A DNA stretch of 24,998 nt from Acidobacteriota bacterium (GCA_021780095.1 JAJXZK010000437.1:1-24998), one strand, 5' to 3'. Shown: positions 15,743-24,178, numbered from the stretch's first letter. A program made the numbers and translations. Notes: a model not told the origin generated them from the letters alone.

Positions 15743-16921
15743 GGAAACTCTGATTAAGTGCCGCGTGCACAGCCTGATTGGATAGAGTTGTAGCTGGAGG
15801 CAAAGGGCGATGCGGCAGCAGACACTGGGGGTGGCGGCGGACGGTAGTTTCGAGAAGTATCGCAAGCCGACGCGGCGCGAGATATTTCTGGCGAAGATGG
15901 ACCGGATCGTGCCCTGGGCACAACTGGTAGGGCTGATCGAGCCGTGGTATCCGAAGACCGGCAACGGCCGCCGCCCGGTGGGAGTGGAGCGGATGCTGTG
16001 CATGTATTTTCTTTAGCAGGGGTTCAGCCTGTCGGACCCGGCGGTGGAGGAAGCGCTCTATGAATCGGCCTCGATGCGACAGTTTGTCGGCATCGATCTG
16101 GGCCAGGAGCCAGTGCCGGACGAGACCACGATTTGCAGGTTCCGCCATCTGCTGGAGAAGCATGAGCTGGGCGGCAGGATGCTGGACACAGTGAATTATC
16201 ACCTGGGCGAACGCGGCATCCAGATCGCGACTGGCACCATCGTCGACGCGACCATTCTGCACGCGCCATCCTCGACCAAGAACAAAGCAGGCCAGCGCGA
16301 TCCGGAGATGCAGCAGACGAAAAAAGGAAACCAATGGTACTTCGGAATCAAGGCGCATATAGGCGTGGACTCGAAGTCGAAGCTGGTGCATTCGGTGGCG
16401 ACCTCGGCGGCCAGCGTGGCGGACAAACATATGCTGCCCGACCTGCTGCATGGCGAGGAGAAGAAAGTCTGGGGCGACGGCGCCTATCAGGGACAAAGTC
16501 AAACTATCCGCGAAGCCGCTCCCATGGCCCAGGACATGACCCCTCGCCGGACGAAGTACAAGAATTATGTGGACGAGTTACAAAAGAAAAAGAACACGAC
16601 TAAGTCCAGAGTAAGGGCCAAAATAGAACATGTCTTCCGCGTGCTGAAGCGGCAGTTCGGATTCGACCGGGTGCGCTACCGCGGCCTGGCCAAGAACCAC
16701 AATCGGCTGTGCGCCTGCTTCGCCCTGGTGAATCTCTACAACCACCGCAAACGGCTACTTGTGCAGAGGGCGTAGTGTGCCCGGAGGCAGGCAATGGGCC
16801 TCGTGAACTTCAAATTTAATCTGCCGGAGCATCGCTTTCTGTCATGTTTTCTGGCACACAGCTTGCAGGCAGCCGCTTGCGCATCGTCGCCCGTCAAATC
16901 AACCACCTGTGCAGAGGCTCC
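15743..16921 (+). mobile_element. IS5-family insertion sequence, nearly complete
   Basis: The element runs from GGAAACTCTG on the left to CAGAGGCTCC on the right, imperfect terminal inverted repeats. It is flanked by TTAG (15739-15742) and CTAG (16922-16925), which fit the YTAR target preference of the IS5 group with one mismatch. Its length of about 1.18 kb is normal for the family. It carries one transposase gene with an amber codon. The borders are inferred from the repeats by eye. Confidence 0.6.
15810..16775 (+). pseudogene. IS5-family transposase interrupted by an amber codon
   Basis: The first frame (MRQQTLGVAADGSFEKYRK…MLCMYFL) and the second (QGFSLSDPAVEEALYESASM onward) are in register and separated only by TAG at 16014-16016, where a Gln codon is expected. 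The rest contains the DDE residues in VDATI, WGDGAYQG and KIEHVF, with the final Arg-rich IS5 C-terminus. About 320 codons in all, so only the single nonsense change stands in the way. Either the copy has just died or it needs suppression. GGAG-like bases lie upstream of the first ATG. Confidence 0.8.
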
Positions 16922-17050
16922 CTAGCTCGTTTTCAAAATTGCAGCCTATTGAAAATGGACTGCTTCCGCAAAGATTGAGTATAAGATGTGTCCGGGTTGG
17001 TGGGGAATCACTCCGGGCGCAGTACGACTTGGCTGCTCGACGCCGTGACC

Positions 17051-19078
17051 CTACCAGGTGTGGTCCCGCTTTCGCTCGACATCTTCTTTGATTGTGCACA
17101 GGGCATGGTTCCACACGACGTCGTGTACGAACTCGGGAAACAATAATCTGGCGCCCTTCCACATCATCCGACTCGCGAAGCCCTTGCCTTTCTTGTAGTC
17201 GAACTCCGCGTAAATGGAGAGCCTGCGGTTTCCGTCCGTGGTCGGTGCGACGTTGAAGATGAGCTTCCCGTGGTCTACAAGCCCCTCGTCGGCCTGATAG
17301 AGCAGGGTCTCGAAGCGAACTCTGTTGGTTAGCCGCAGTTCCGCGCTCAACTGCACGAACGGCACCGTGTATCGAATCGTCGATCCCACCTGGTTGGGCG
17401 CTCCCTGAATCTGTCGCATGTCGACGATTCGCAGCTTGAGGAACCTTGCATTGGGTTGGCCGAACTTGGCGAGTTTCTCCAAGATCTCTTCCTCGGAACC
17501 CCGGATCTTGATCCAGTACATCCGTTCGAAGTCCGGCGATTTGTCAAGTTCCATTCCCAGACCTGACGCAAGGTGCTCCCTTAGCGATTCGCGCTTCTCT
17601 TTCAGCACGACTGTCGGATAGCGTCCGTACTGCCCCCATTGCACGCCTAAAAGCATCTCGAACGCCACGTTCCTTAACGTAATCACCGCACCGGCGAGAA
17701 CGGATCGCAGCACATCGTAGCCGCACATCTCCCGGAACACTTCCCGATAGTCGGCCGTGCCGCTGGCGATCTTCCACAGCACTACGCTTAGGGGCCGACT
17801 CCGCTCGTCACGCACCTTGTACTCGGTGGCAAACGCCTGGTACATAATGCGGCTCAATACGGGCATGGTGAACGCTACCCGGCTCACGGCAAATACTATC
17901 CGTCCGAAGCGATTGTCAGCCACCAGCCATTTGACGGTTTTCCCGTATCCCCGGGAGAGAGCCTGCTTATCGATTCCCTCATGGAGCACGGCCTTCGCCA
18001 GCTGGCTCGCCGTCTCGTGGGCTGAGTAGAGACCGTCTTTGTTCAATCGCGACCCGACGGCGTCACCGATGATGGCAAACCGGTCGCCGAAAGGAAATGC
18101 CGCAGTGCCCACGGTCATCCTGGGAGCACAAACGCAGGCGAGGGGGGCTGCCGCGATGCCTGGCAAGATGCTGTCAATTTGCGGCAACGTCAGGAAATCG
18201 TGGACGATCTGCCGACTGTCTCGTGGCAAGACCGCCTCGTCTATGCACTTGCCGATCAGGGCGACGGTTAAGAATCTGCCCTTGGGAATGAGCGCAGTAT
18301 GCTCAACGGTGAGGTGTTTCGAGCCGTACTCGATGAAGTAGATCTCCCGATTCATGTTGCGTTTGAGAAAGTCCTCACCCACATCGAGCTCGAAGATGAG
18401 GGCCCTTCGGGTCTTACCGGGAACGAACGACGGATTCAACCGCTTGACGGAGGCGATGAGCCCATCGGCACTATAATCTGAGCCATAGTGCGCATTGATT
18501 CCGGTTGCGATACTCACGAAGCTGGCATCGAGCGAGACCTTCTCTCCGGATGGCGTCTTTATCGTGAGTTCGGGCATCCCTGACGCACCGTAGGCAATCG
18601 TCTGGACTTCGCCGTTCAGGATGCGCGCGCCTTCTTTAACCGCTTCACCGAGCAAAAACCCATCGAACCCCGTGCGTCTGCCAGGCCTCCTGCGGGGTAA
18701 CGACCCCCTGAATACTGAGTACATCTGCTTGTCGTTGGGAACTCGAAGACGGAGGTTCTTCCACTGCCCGTGTATCCAGACGTAGTCGATGCGCTCTTGG
18801 ATGATCTCCGCCGGAACGACTAGGCCGCATTCTTCGAGGATCTCATTCAACCTCGGTGAGATAAGGCCTGCGCAGAAGCTGCATCCCGTGCATTGAAAGT
18901 CGTCGAAGTTCAGGTGGGACGGACCCCGTTTCTCGACGATGACAACCTCGATGTTTCGATCGAGCTGCTTGGCTTCGCGAAGAAGATGGATGGCGAAAAA
19001 CGAACCCGCAGGTCCACCGCCGACGATGGCGACGCGATCGCCGTTCACGAGGCTCGTTGATTGAACCGGAATTCTCAT
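17051..19078 (-). CDS. FAD-dependent oxidoreductase, geranylgeranyl-reductase type, with C-terminal extension
   Basis: This 675-residue protein has an N-terminal FAD-binding Rossmann motif, VAIVGGGPAGS (GxGxxG at 20-25). It then has a Cys-rich segment CTGCSFCAGL (C63, C66, C69), placed where geranylgeranyl reductases have their conserved Cys loop, and a second FAD motif, FAIIGDAVGSRLNKDGLYSA. The first ~400 residues thus form a flavoprotein of the p-hydroxybenzoate-hydroxylase/GGR fold. The last ~170 residues (from about MYWIKIRGSEEEILEKL) look like a SRPBCC/START-type ligand-binding sheet, an uncommon fusion. The substrate is unknown; lipid or isoprenoid reduction is the family theme. GGGGA lies about 9 bases upstream. 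It stands apart from the minus-strand genes to its right. Confidence 0.75.
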   Translation of the reverse strand: MRIPVQSTSLVNGDRVAIVGGGPAGSFFAIHLLREAKQLDRNIEVVIVEKRGPSHLNFDDFQCTGCSFCAGLISPRLNEILEECGLVVPAEIIQERIDYVWIHGQWKNLRLRVPNDKQMYSVFRGSLPRRRPGRRTGFDGFLLGEAVKEGARILNGEVQTIAYGASGMPELTIKTPSGEKVSLDASFVSIATGINAHYGSDYSADGLIASVKRLNPSFVPGKTRRALIFELDVGEDFLKRNMNREIYFIEYGSKHLTVEHTALIPKGRFLTVALIGKCIDEAVLPRDSRQIVHDFLTLPQIDSILPGIAAAPLACVCAPRMTVGTAAFPFGDRFAIIGDAVGSRLNKDGLYSAHETASQLAKAVLHEGIDKQALSRGYGKTVKWLVADNRFGRIVFAVSRVAFTMPVLSRIMYQAFATEYKVRDERSRPLSVVLWKIASGTADYREVFREMCGYDVLRSVLAGAVITLRNVAFEMLLGVQWGQYGRYPTVVLKEKRESLREHLASGLGMELDKSPDFERMYWIKIRGSEEEILEKLAKFGQPNARFLKLRIVDMRQIQGAPNQVGSTIRYTVPFVQLSAELRLTNRVRFETLLYQADEGLVDHGKLIFNVAPTTDGNRRLSIYAEFDYKKGKGFASRMMWKGARLLFPEFVHDVVWNHALCTIKEDVERKRDHTW

Positions 19079-19515
19079 TTTGCTTCCCCGGCCAAGAGAA
19101 AATATACACCCGATTGCCTGGCTCGCAATCGTTTATGCATTCGTTCCAAGGGCAAAGACCCGATAGTGCCCTTCAGGATCTTTGCCCGGACCAATAAGTC
19201 ATCCTTTGCTCCCTTTCGAAGTGATTTCACGGACTCTTTCTCAGCAACTTCCTACCATCGTCCAGAGCTTTCTCGACGTTCGCATTCAGGTGTTCAATGG
19301 CACTTTGGAAGACGCATTCCGTCATTGGTACAAAGGCTTTCGGCCTGTCGCGAACCAAACCCACCTGGCCCTTTCAGCATGATCACCCTACAACTTTGCA
19401 CACTCTCGATCAAAACGTTTTCTGTCACTGTCAATCCTGGCTTTGAAGTCCACGCCAATCCCGGGCAGAAAAAGTACCCTTTTCTGGTACGCCGACGGCC
19501 TGATGATATGGTGGA
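19079..19515. other. Gap without recognisable gene
   Basis: Several short frames exist on both strands but none has a ribosome binding site and family character. On the minus strand a stretch reading AFVPMTECVFQSAIEHLNAN (about 19260-19320) could be the worn-out tail of the paralogue that begins at 19689; this is weak. The promoter of the flavoprotein gene should lie in 19085-19180. Confidence 0.4.
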
Positions 19516-19689
19516 TCACCCAACCCCAGCCGAGGGTGCCCAGGGTTCGAGCCAATGCGTTGGATCGTAACCAATAATCCATCGTTTGCTACCGATGCTT
19601 AGGCTCTTCAAAACTTCTCGAAGTGTTCCCAGGCTGACGACAAAGCCAACGCCGATTTGCTCGAAGTCGAATTCCGCAGGTACTTTCAT
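19516..19689 (-). pseudogene. Truncated paralogue of the 136-residue protein at 20747
   Basis: This 57-codon frame begins MKVPAEFDFEQIGVGFVVSL and continues GTLREVLKSLSIGSKRWIIG. It aligns without gaps to DFDEIGVGIVVGLGTLREVL…SVGGKRWWIACDP of the protein encoded at 20747-21157. After YDP the similarity stops and the frame closes. It starts 12 bases after the stop of the gene at 19702, so it may still be translated in that operon. Either a truncated copy or a short relative; truncation is more likely. Confidence 0.6.
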
Positions 19690-19701
19690 GCCGATAGAGA
19701 C

Positions 19702-20088
19702 CTAAGAGGCATTCCCGCACAGGCACAGTCGGCAGCGATAATGCTCGTCGCTGCTCCGTACAGCGTCGTCGGGCAGGCCAAAAATGCGAAGGATCTTATG
19801 CACCACCTTCGATTCTTCGAGGATGCATTTATCCGCATACAGAATGTATTGACCTGCCCTCGCATCGAAAACAATTCGTCCACGGGGCAAGTCTTCGTAT
19901 TCGGTGTCCGCAGAGATGATCCCCGCACGTTGAAGTTCGGTCCAGTATTCCAGATGGCTTTTCGCATGGCCCAGGCAATCGCCGTAGGCTTCCGCACTTG
20001 AAACGGGCGTGGCGTCGAAAATAAGCTTTCCATCTGCGAGCCAAAAGATTCCAACCTTTGGTTCGCGACCGATGTTTTCTCTGATATT
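19702..20088 (-). CDS. Conserved hypothetical protein, 128 residues
   Basis: From ATG 20088 the product begins MNIRENIGREPKVGIFWLAD and has the features GKLIFDATPVSSAEAYGD, DTEYEDLPRGRIVFDA and GQYILYADKCILEE, ending with a Cys pair (RCRLCLC). Proteins of this pattern are widespread and lack a known function. An upstream in-frame ATG at 20118 would add 10 residues, but AGGTG precedes 20088. It appears cytoplasmic, with no signal peptide. It lies 100 bases downstream of the zinc-finger-like gene on the same strand and is followed after 12 bases by the truncated paralogue. Confidence 0.7.
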   Translation of the reverse strand, partial: NIRENIGREPKVGIFWLADGKLIFDATPVSSAEAYGDCLGHAKSHLEYWTELQRAGIISADTEYEDLPRGRIVFDARAGQYILYADKCILEESKVVHKILRIFGLPDDAVRSSDEHYRCRLCLCGNAS

Positions 20089-20188
20089 CATATATGCTGC
20101 ACCTGGCGTCGATTGCAACTGTTGCCGTCAATTTCCCCATTCTGCTTATGCCGGTCCCCAATGCTTGGGCTCTGCTTGGTCTCTAGAG

Positions 20189-20644
20189 TTAGTCGATAGG
20201 CTTGAAATCGTCAAGCACCTGACACAATACCGGTGGACCACAGTCCTCGTCCTTCAATTCTTGAAAGACCTGGCACGCTTTCATGCCGTCCTCATTGTGT
20301 GCCTCGACCTCCTCCATCGAATAGAAATCCTTGTTGCACCACAGACAAAACCCAATCGTTCGCTTTCCTTCTTCATCCGTGAACATCGTGCTTTGCGTCT
20401 CGACTTTATCGACTGACAAATTGTTCGCACCCATCTCGGCCATTTTCCGGAGCTGTTCTTCTCGATGCTCTGGGCAGGCCAACAGCTCTATCGAGCATTC
20501 GCTGTGATCGCCGTCCTCCATCGGAACTCCGTGTGTGAGACACATGCAAATAGACGGCTCGGTGTCGCCAGCTAGCGGACGCAGGGCGGTCCCTTCGCAT
20601 TCCCACTCATGCCCAGCAACGTCGCAAAAATGATGGTGACTCAT
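20189..20644 (-). CDS. Zinc-finger-like conserved hypothetical, 151 residues
   Basis: The start at 20644 has an excellent AAAGGAG 6 bases upstream; an ATG at 20677 is not supported. The product starts MSHHHFCDVAGHEWEC and is rich in Cys and His. Groups include CMCLTHG, ELLACPEHREEQL and, near the C-terminus, a C-x2-C…H…C array (CLWCNKDFYSMEEVEAHNED then GMKAC) that looks like a C2HC zinc finger. It probably binds zinc. I know similar sequences only as acidobacterial hypotheticals. It shares its strand with the two flanking small genes and may form an operon with them. Confidence 0.7.
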   Translation of the reverse strand: MSHHHFCDVAGHEWECEGTALRPLAGDTEPSICMCLTHGVPMEDGDHSECSIELLACPEHREEQLRKMAEMGANNLSVDKVETQSTMFTDEEGKRTIGFCLWCNKDFYSMEEVEAHNEDGMKACQVFQELKDEDCGPPVLCQVLDDFKPID

Positions 20645-20746
20645 GTTTCTCCTTTGTTGTGCAATCGATCGCGGCATTTTCTGCCGGGGGTGGGTTTACG
20701 CAGTGACACTAGCAGCTCCGCTATGACGGTCAAAGCGAAGGAAGGG

Positions 20747-21157
20747 TTAATCCTGTCGCAATCGATCCATCAACGCCTTTCGGATCGGTTGGTAAAAACA
20801 TTCCATGTCTGTGAAAGGATCCTCCAGCATCCGCCCAGCTTCCATGTAGAGCCCTGTATCTATCGCCGAAATAACTGAGGGTTCCAAGAGCATAACCAGC
20901 CCATCTATCCCGGTGATCGGCTTCGAGTCATTCAACACTGGAACATCAAAGTAGAGGGTATTGAGCCGATCGACGCAACCTGGATCTCCGTGCCCAATTG
21001 TCAAGACGTGGGTTTCTAACGCATCGTTCGGATCACACGCAATCCACCAACGCTTCCCTCCGACGCTCACGCCTCGGAGAACCTCGCGAAGCGTTCCCAG
21101 TCCCACGACAATTCCGACGCCGATTTCATCAAAGTCGCTTCGTGAAAGTGCTCTCAT
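20747..21157 (-). CDS. Conserved hypothetical protein, 136 residues
   Basis: This soluble protein has no recognised domain. The N-terminal DFDEIGVGIVVGLGTLREVL and KRWWIACDP segments recur in the truncated frame at 19516-19689, so it belongs to a small paralogous set. The C-terminal half is acidic and ends FTDMECFYQPIRKALMDRLR. No strong ribosome binding site is visible before ATG 21157. The sequence upstream holds a long inverted repeat (21173-21235). Confidence 0.6.
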   Translation of the reverse strand: MRALSRSDFDEIGVGIVVGLGTLREVLRGVSVGGKRWWIACDPNDALETHVLTIGHGDPGCVDRLNTLYFDVPVLNDSKPITGIDGLVMLLEPSVISAIDTGLYMEAGRMLEDPFTDMECFYQPIRKALMDRLRQD

Positions 21158-21172
21158 ACATACGCTCTACAG

Positions 21173-21235
21173 CGCTCAATTCAAAAAAGAGAGATTTTTA
21201 TTGTGAAAATAATTTCCCCTGTTTTGAATTGAGCG
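21173..21235. repeat. 14-bp perfect inverted repeat around A/T-rich loop
   Basis: CGCTCAATTCAAAA (21173-21186) and TTTTGAATTGAGCG (21222-21235) are perfect reverse complements separated by 35 mostly A/T bases. It lies just upstream of the 136-residue protein gene. It could be an operator pair, a bidirectional terminator or the ends of a tiny transposable element. Confidence 0.6.
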
Positions 21236-21316
21236 TTGTCAATAACAAAGTAAAACCAGGCCAGAGTTTCAGAGGAAAAGTCGGCCAGTGATGATGGCAG
21301 CGCTGTAGGGATATGC

Positions 21317-21361
21317 GGGGAGGAAGGCGTCTGAAGCGTAGCAAAAGACGCCATCCTCCCC
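21317..21361. terminator. Strong GC hairpin at end of IS21 remnant 1
   Basis: GGGGAGGA-A-GGCGTCT pairs with AGACGCC-A-TCCTCCCC: 15 pairs with a single A:A mismatch and a 13-base loop. It lies just downstream of the minus-strand istB fragment. No T-run follows on either strand, so termination is only a possibility. Confidence 0.45.
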
Positions 21362-21393
21362 GCGGCGTGTGGGCGATGGGCAGGGATTGTGAT

Positions 21394-21838
21394 TTATGCG
21401 GTGGCGGGTTGGGATTTCTGCTTGCGTTTGCTCTGCTTGAGCCGGTAGCTGTCGCCGTTCATCTCCAGGATGTGGACATGGTGGGTAAGCCGGTCCAGCA
21501 GTGCGCCGGTCAGGCGTTCCGAGCCGAGGACCTCGGTCCATTCCTGAAAGGGCAGATTGGATGTGACCAGGGTGGAACTGCGTTCGTAGCGCTGGCTGAA
21601 GACTTTGAAGAGCAACTCGGCTCCAGTCTTCGACAGCGGCACGAAGCCCAGTCCATCGACGATCAGCAGTTCGTAGCTGGCCAGTTGCTTTTGCAAGCGC
21701 AGCACCTTCTTCTCGTCGCGGGCCTCGATCAGTTCGCTGACCAGAGCGGCGGCGGTGGTGAAGCGCACGCGATGGCCATGCTGACAGGCGGCCAGGCGAG
21801 GGCCAGCGCGATGTGTGTTTTGCCTGTGCCGCTGTTGC
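21394..21838 (-). pseudogene. IS21 istB fragment 1, frameshifted and 5'-truncated
   Basis: The minus-strand frame 21768-21394 encodes the C-terminal part of an IstB helper ATPase: RFTTAAALVSELIEARDEKK, SYELLIVDGLGFVPLS, FSQRYERSSTLVTSNLPFQE, ERLTGALLDRLTHHVHIL. Just upstream, in another frame, GNSGTGKTHIALALAW gives the Walker A motif, so a frameshift lies near 21775. The first third of the gene is absent. At about 21838 the sequence changes abruptly to an istA fragment on the opposite strand. Confidence 0.75.
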
Positions 21839-22369
21839 CATTGGTACAGCGTGCCCTATACCTGCATTGGCCAGAGCGTGGAAATCCGGGCGACCGCTCA
21901 CACCATTGAGATTGGCCTCAAAGGAAGATGTGTGGCAAGTCACGCACGGAGCCCTGTCCCTGGAGCGAAAACAACCAACCCGCATCATTACTCTGCGAAG
22001 CATTTCGACTACGTCGAGTGGACCCCCGAAGCGGCTCTTATAGAAGCGGAGCGGATAAATCCAGTTTGTTCCGCGTTGCTCAAAGAAATCTTTGCGACAA
22101 AACGAGATCGCAATCAGCAAATGCGGACTGCATCCGGGCTGATGAAACTCACTCGTGTTTATCCCCTTCCGCGCGTGGTACAGGCCTGCAATAGGGCGCT
22201 GGCCACGGGCTCCTATGCCCTCAGTCATGTGCGCAACCTGCTGCAGAACAAGCGCGAAGCGCTCACGCCGACGGGCACGGCGCAAGTTCGCGTCGTCACC
22301 GAACACCCCAACCTGCGCACCAGTGCCGAATATGCACTCAAACTTGTCCACGCCAGGAGCTCTCAATGA
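21839..22369 (+). pseudogene. IS21 istA transposase, C-terminal fragment
   Basis: The translation from HWYSVPYTCIGQSVEIRATA through AKHFDYVEWTPEAALIEAER and RVVQACNRALATGSYALSHV matches the end of IstA transposases. These close with a YSVPY sheet and a C-terminal helical region. The integrase catalytic domain is missing, cut at the junction with istB fragment 1. The stop overlaps the istB start below (ATGA), the normal IS21 arrangement. Confidence 0.65.
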
Positions 22370-23111
22370 ATGAACAAACAAAATCGAAACTTGCACAACT
22401 CAAGCTCTTTGGAATCCTGGAAGGAATTGAGTCGCAGGAAAGCAGTTCCCACGCTATCCAGCTGCCATTCGAGGAACGGCTGACGCTTCTCGTCGATCAT
22501 GAGATGACATACCGGGAAAATCGCAGATTGCATACTCTGCTAAGGATGGCCAAGCTGAAGGACCGCGGCCGTCTTGAGGACCTGCGCTTCTTACCGGACC
22601 GCAATATCGATCGCGCACTCATCGCGAACCTTTCCACTTGCGGCTGGATCGGCAAGGGCATCAATGTTCTGGTCACCGGAGCAACAGGCACCGGCAAGAC
22701 GTTCCTCGCCTGTGCCCTTGGCCACCAGGGTGCATTCGCGGAAACCCGGTGCAGTTCTACAAAGTGAGTTTGTTGTTGGATGAACTGGAACAAGCCAAAA
22801 TCGACGGAACTCTGCGCAAGAAGCTGGCGTTCGTCAACCGTTGCGCTCTCTTGATCCTGGATGACCTGGGCATCAAGCCCCAACTTTCGCCGGCAGAGGC
22901 GGAACTCTTGCTGGAAGTGCTCGACGGCAGATGGGGATCCGTCGCGACCATCGTAACCAGTCAGTTTCCTTTGGATACCTGGCATAAATATCTTTGCGCT
23001 GCAGATCCAACCGCGGGCGATGCGTTGACCGACCGACTATTGACGAACGCCGTACGCCTGGAGCTGCGGGGCGAGTCCCAGCGGCAACTCAAAACGCCCA
23101 ATCTCGATTGA
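22366..23111 (+). pseudogene. IS21 istB copy 2 with a single-base frameshift
   Basis: The N-terminal frame (MNEQTKSKLAQLKLFGILEG … VLVTGATGTGKTFLACALGH) contains the IstB N-terminal domain and Walker A, then runs into a stop at 22767. The C-terminal frame resumes at about 22729 with CIRGNPVQFYKVSLLLDELE, Walker B LLILDDLGI, TIVTSQFPLDTWH and DRLLTNAVRLELRGES. One missing base near 22727 explains the break. Joined, it would be about 248 residues, normal for IstB. Confidence 0.8.
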
Positions 23112-23132
23112 CAATCTTGCATACGCGTACCG

Positions 23133-23163
23133 AAAATGGGGGCCGTCAATCGGCCCCCATTTT
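23133..23163. terminator. Perfect 13-bp hairpin after istB
   Basis: AAAATGGGGGCCG and CGGCCCCCATTTT are perfect complements with a 5-base loop (TCAAT), ending in TTTT. It lies 21 bases after the istB stop and could terminate in either direction, shielding the element from outside transcription. Confidence 0.7.
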
Positions 23164-23173
23164 CACACTCTCC

Positions 23174-23287
23174 GTGGCCAACTCCATTGGAATAGGTGGC
23201 CAGATAACTCTGGAATGCCTGGCCAAATAATCCTGGAATGAGTGGCTACATAAAATCGGAACGGGTGGCCAAATTCCTCCGGTGCAT
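23174..23287. repeat. Five ~23-bp repeats at the IS21 right end
   Basis: Units beginning [GC]TGGC at 23174, 23196, 23219, 23242 and 23265 follow each other every 22-23 bases. Their consensus is about GTGGCCA-A-ATAATCCTGGAATG, and the last two units are diverged. IS21 elements are known to carry multiple terminal repeats that bind IstA, which fits. The outer boundary is probably close to 23290. Confidence 0.65.
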
Positions 23288-23369
23288 GCATTCTGGACAC
23301 TCCAACTGACACTCCAACCTGGAACAGCCAATTTCAAAGGCAAATCTGGTCTTAATAGGCGCGTACCTC

Positions 23370-24152
23370 ATGAATTCAGAACCACTTTATTGCACCCTAT
23401 CGCCTAAGGTTCTTAGCCAAGCTTCTGAGTATTTGAAATGGGATCCGCTGGTCTCAACTTCGCCAGCGAAACTCCTGTCTCAATGTGATGGCCGCGAGCG
23501 CTTGGCATGGCTGGATACGCACCGCACGGAATTGGAACAAGATATCTCCTTGGTGGGCACGCCGATTTTCTCTTATGCGCTTGGGAATGCGAAGACTTAT
23601 GAGCAGATCGTCGCAGATCTGGCAGCCCAACTCGGAGTGACAGTTCACACGGGTGCAGGCACAGCGGAGATCGAAACCAAGCTAATCGAAAAACTGTGGT
23701 CCGATGCACTCTCCCGGATGACTGACAGAGAACGCGAGGCGCTACTCTCAAAAGTTGAAGCAATCGCAGCCAAACGTGGGCCCTCGGCCAAAAAGGACAT
23801 GGCAGGTTTTGCTGGACTCGCCGCGGCACAAATGTCCGGATTCGGCGCGTACCTCATGGGTTCTACCCTGCTTGGAGCACTGAATTCTGCGCTTGGATTG
23901 GGGATCGGCTTCGGGGCCTTTACTGGCCTCTCGGGCGCAATTTCTATATTGATTGGACCTGTCGGCTGGGCCGCTCTGGGGCTCTACACGATCAAGAAAT
24001 TTGACGGTCCAAACTACAAGAAGCTGCTTCCCGTTGTTATTCTTGTCGCGGCGGAACGCGCAGCTGCAACCGACGCCACGATCACAAATCACGCACGGGA
24101 AGCTCAAGTCGCTTCCGAAAAGCTGACGCGCATAAGAGTTAAATGTCGCTGA
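23370..24152 (+). CDS. YaaW-like (UPF0174) membrane-associated protein
   Basis: This 260-residue protein has a soluble N-terminal part including GNAKTYEQIVADLAAQLGV and LIEKLWSDALSRMTDREREA. A Gly/Ala-rich region with two likely membrane segments (~145-205) follows, then GPVGWAALGLYTIKKFDGPN, which leads into PVVILVAAERA. The order and the GPxGW motif recall E. coli YaaW and DUF3944-type relatives, whose function is unknown. No good ribosome binding site precedes ATG 23370, and both ends abut mobile-element debris, so its ends may be altered. It could be a passenger of an earlier element. Confidence 0.5.
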   Translation: MNSEPLYCTLSPKVLSQASEYLKWDPLVSTSPAKLLSQCDGRERLAWLDTHRTELEQDISLVGTPIFSYALGNAKTYEQIVADLAAQLGVTVHTGAGTAEIETKLIEKLWSDALSRMTDREREALLSKVEAIAAKRGPSAKKDMAGFAGLAAAQMSGFGAYLMGSTLLGALNSALGLGIGFGAFTGLSGAISILIGPVGWAALGLYTIKKFDGPNYKKLLPVVILVAAERAAATDATITNHAREAQVASEKLTRIRVKCR

Positions 24153-24178
24153 GGTCACGCCTCTGTCGAAGAGTTTGT

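Noticed and set aside
15735..16502. Minus-strand frame of 255 codons
   Set aside because: Antisense to the IS5 transposase, whose DDE motifs are clear on the plus strand.
19061..19570. 169-codon plus-strand frame
   Set aside because: No ribosome binding site or family features, and the minus strand is the coding strand on both sides.
19540..19570. tRNA-like GGTTCGAGCC box
   Set aside because: No acceptor stem or anticodon arm can be folded around it.
21269..22396. Minus-strand frame of 375 codons across the IS21 region
   Set aside because: It overlaps istB fragment 1 in the wrong frame and istA antisense; its openness is accidental.
23174..23287. Possible CRISPR array
   Set aside because: The 23-bp units follow directly without unique spacers and are at the end of an IS21 element; no cas gene is near.
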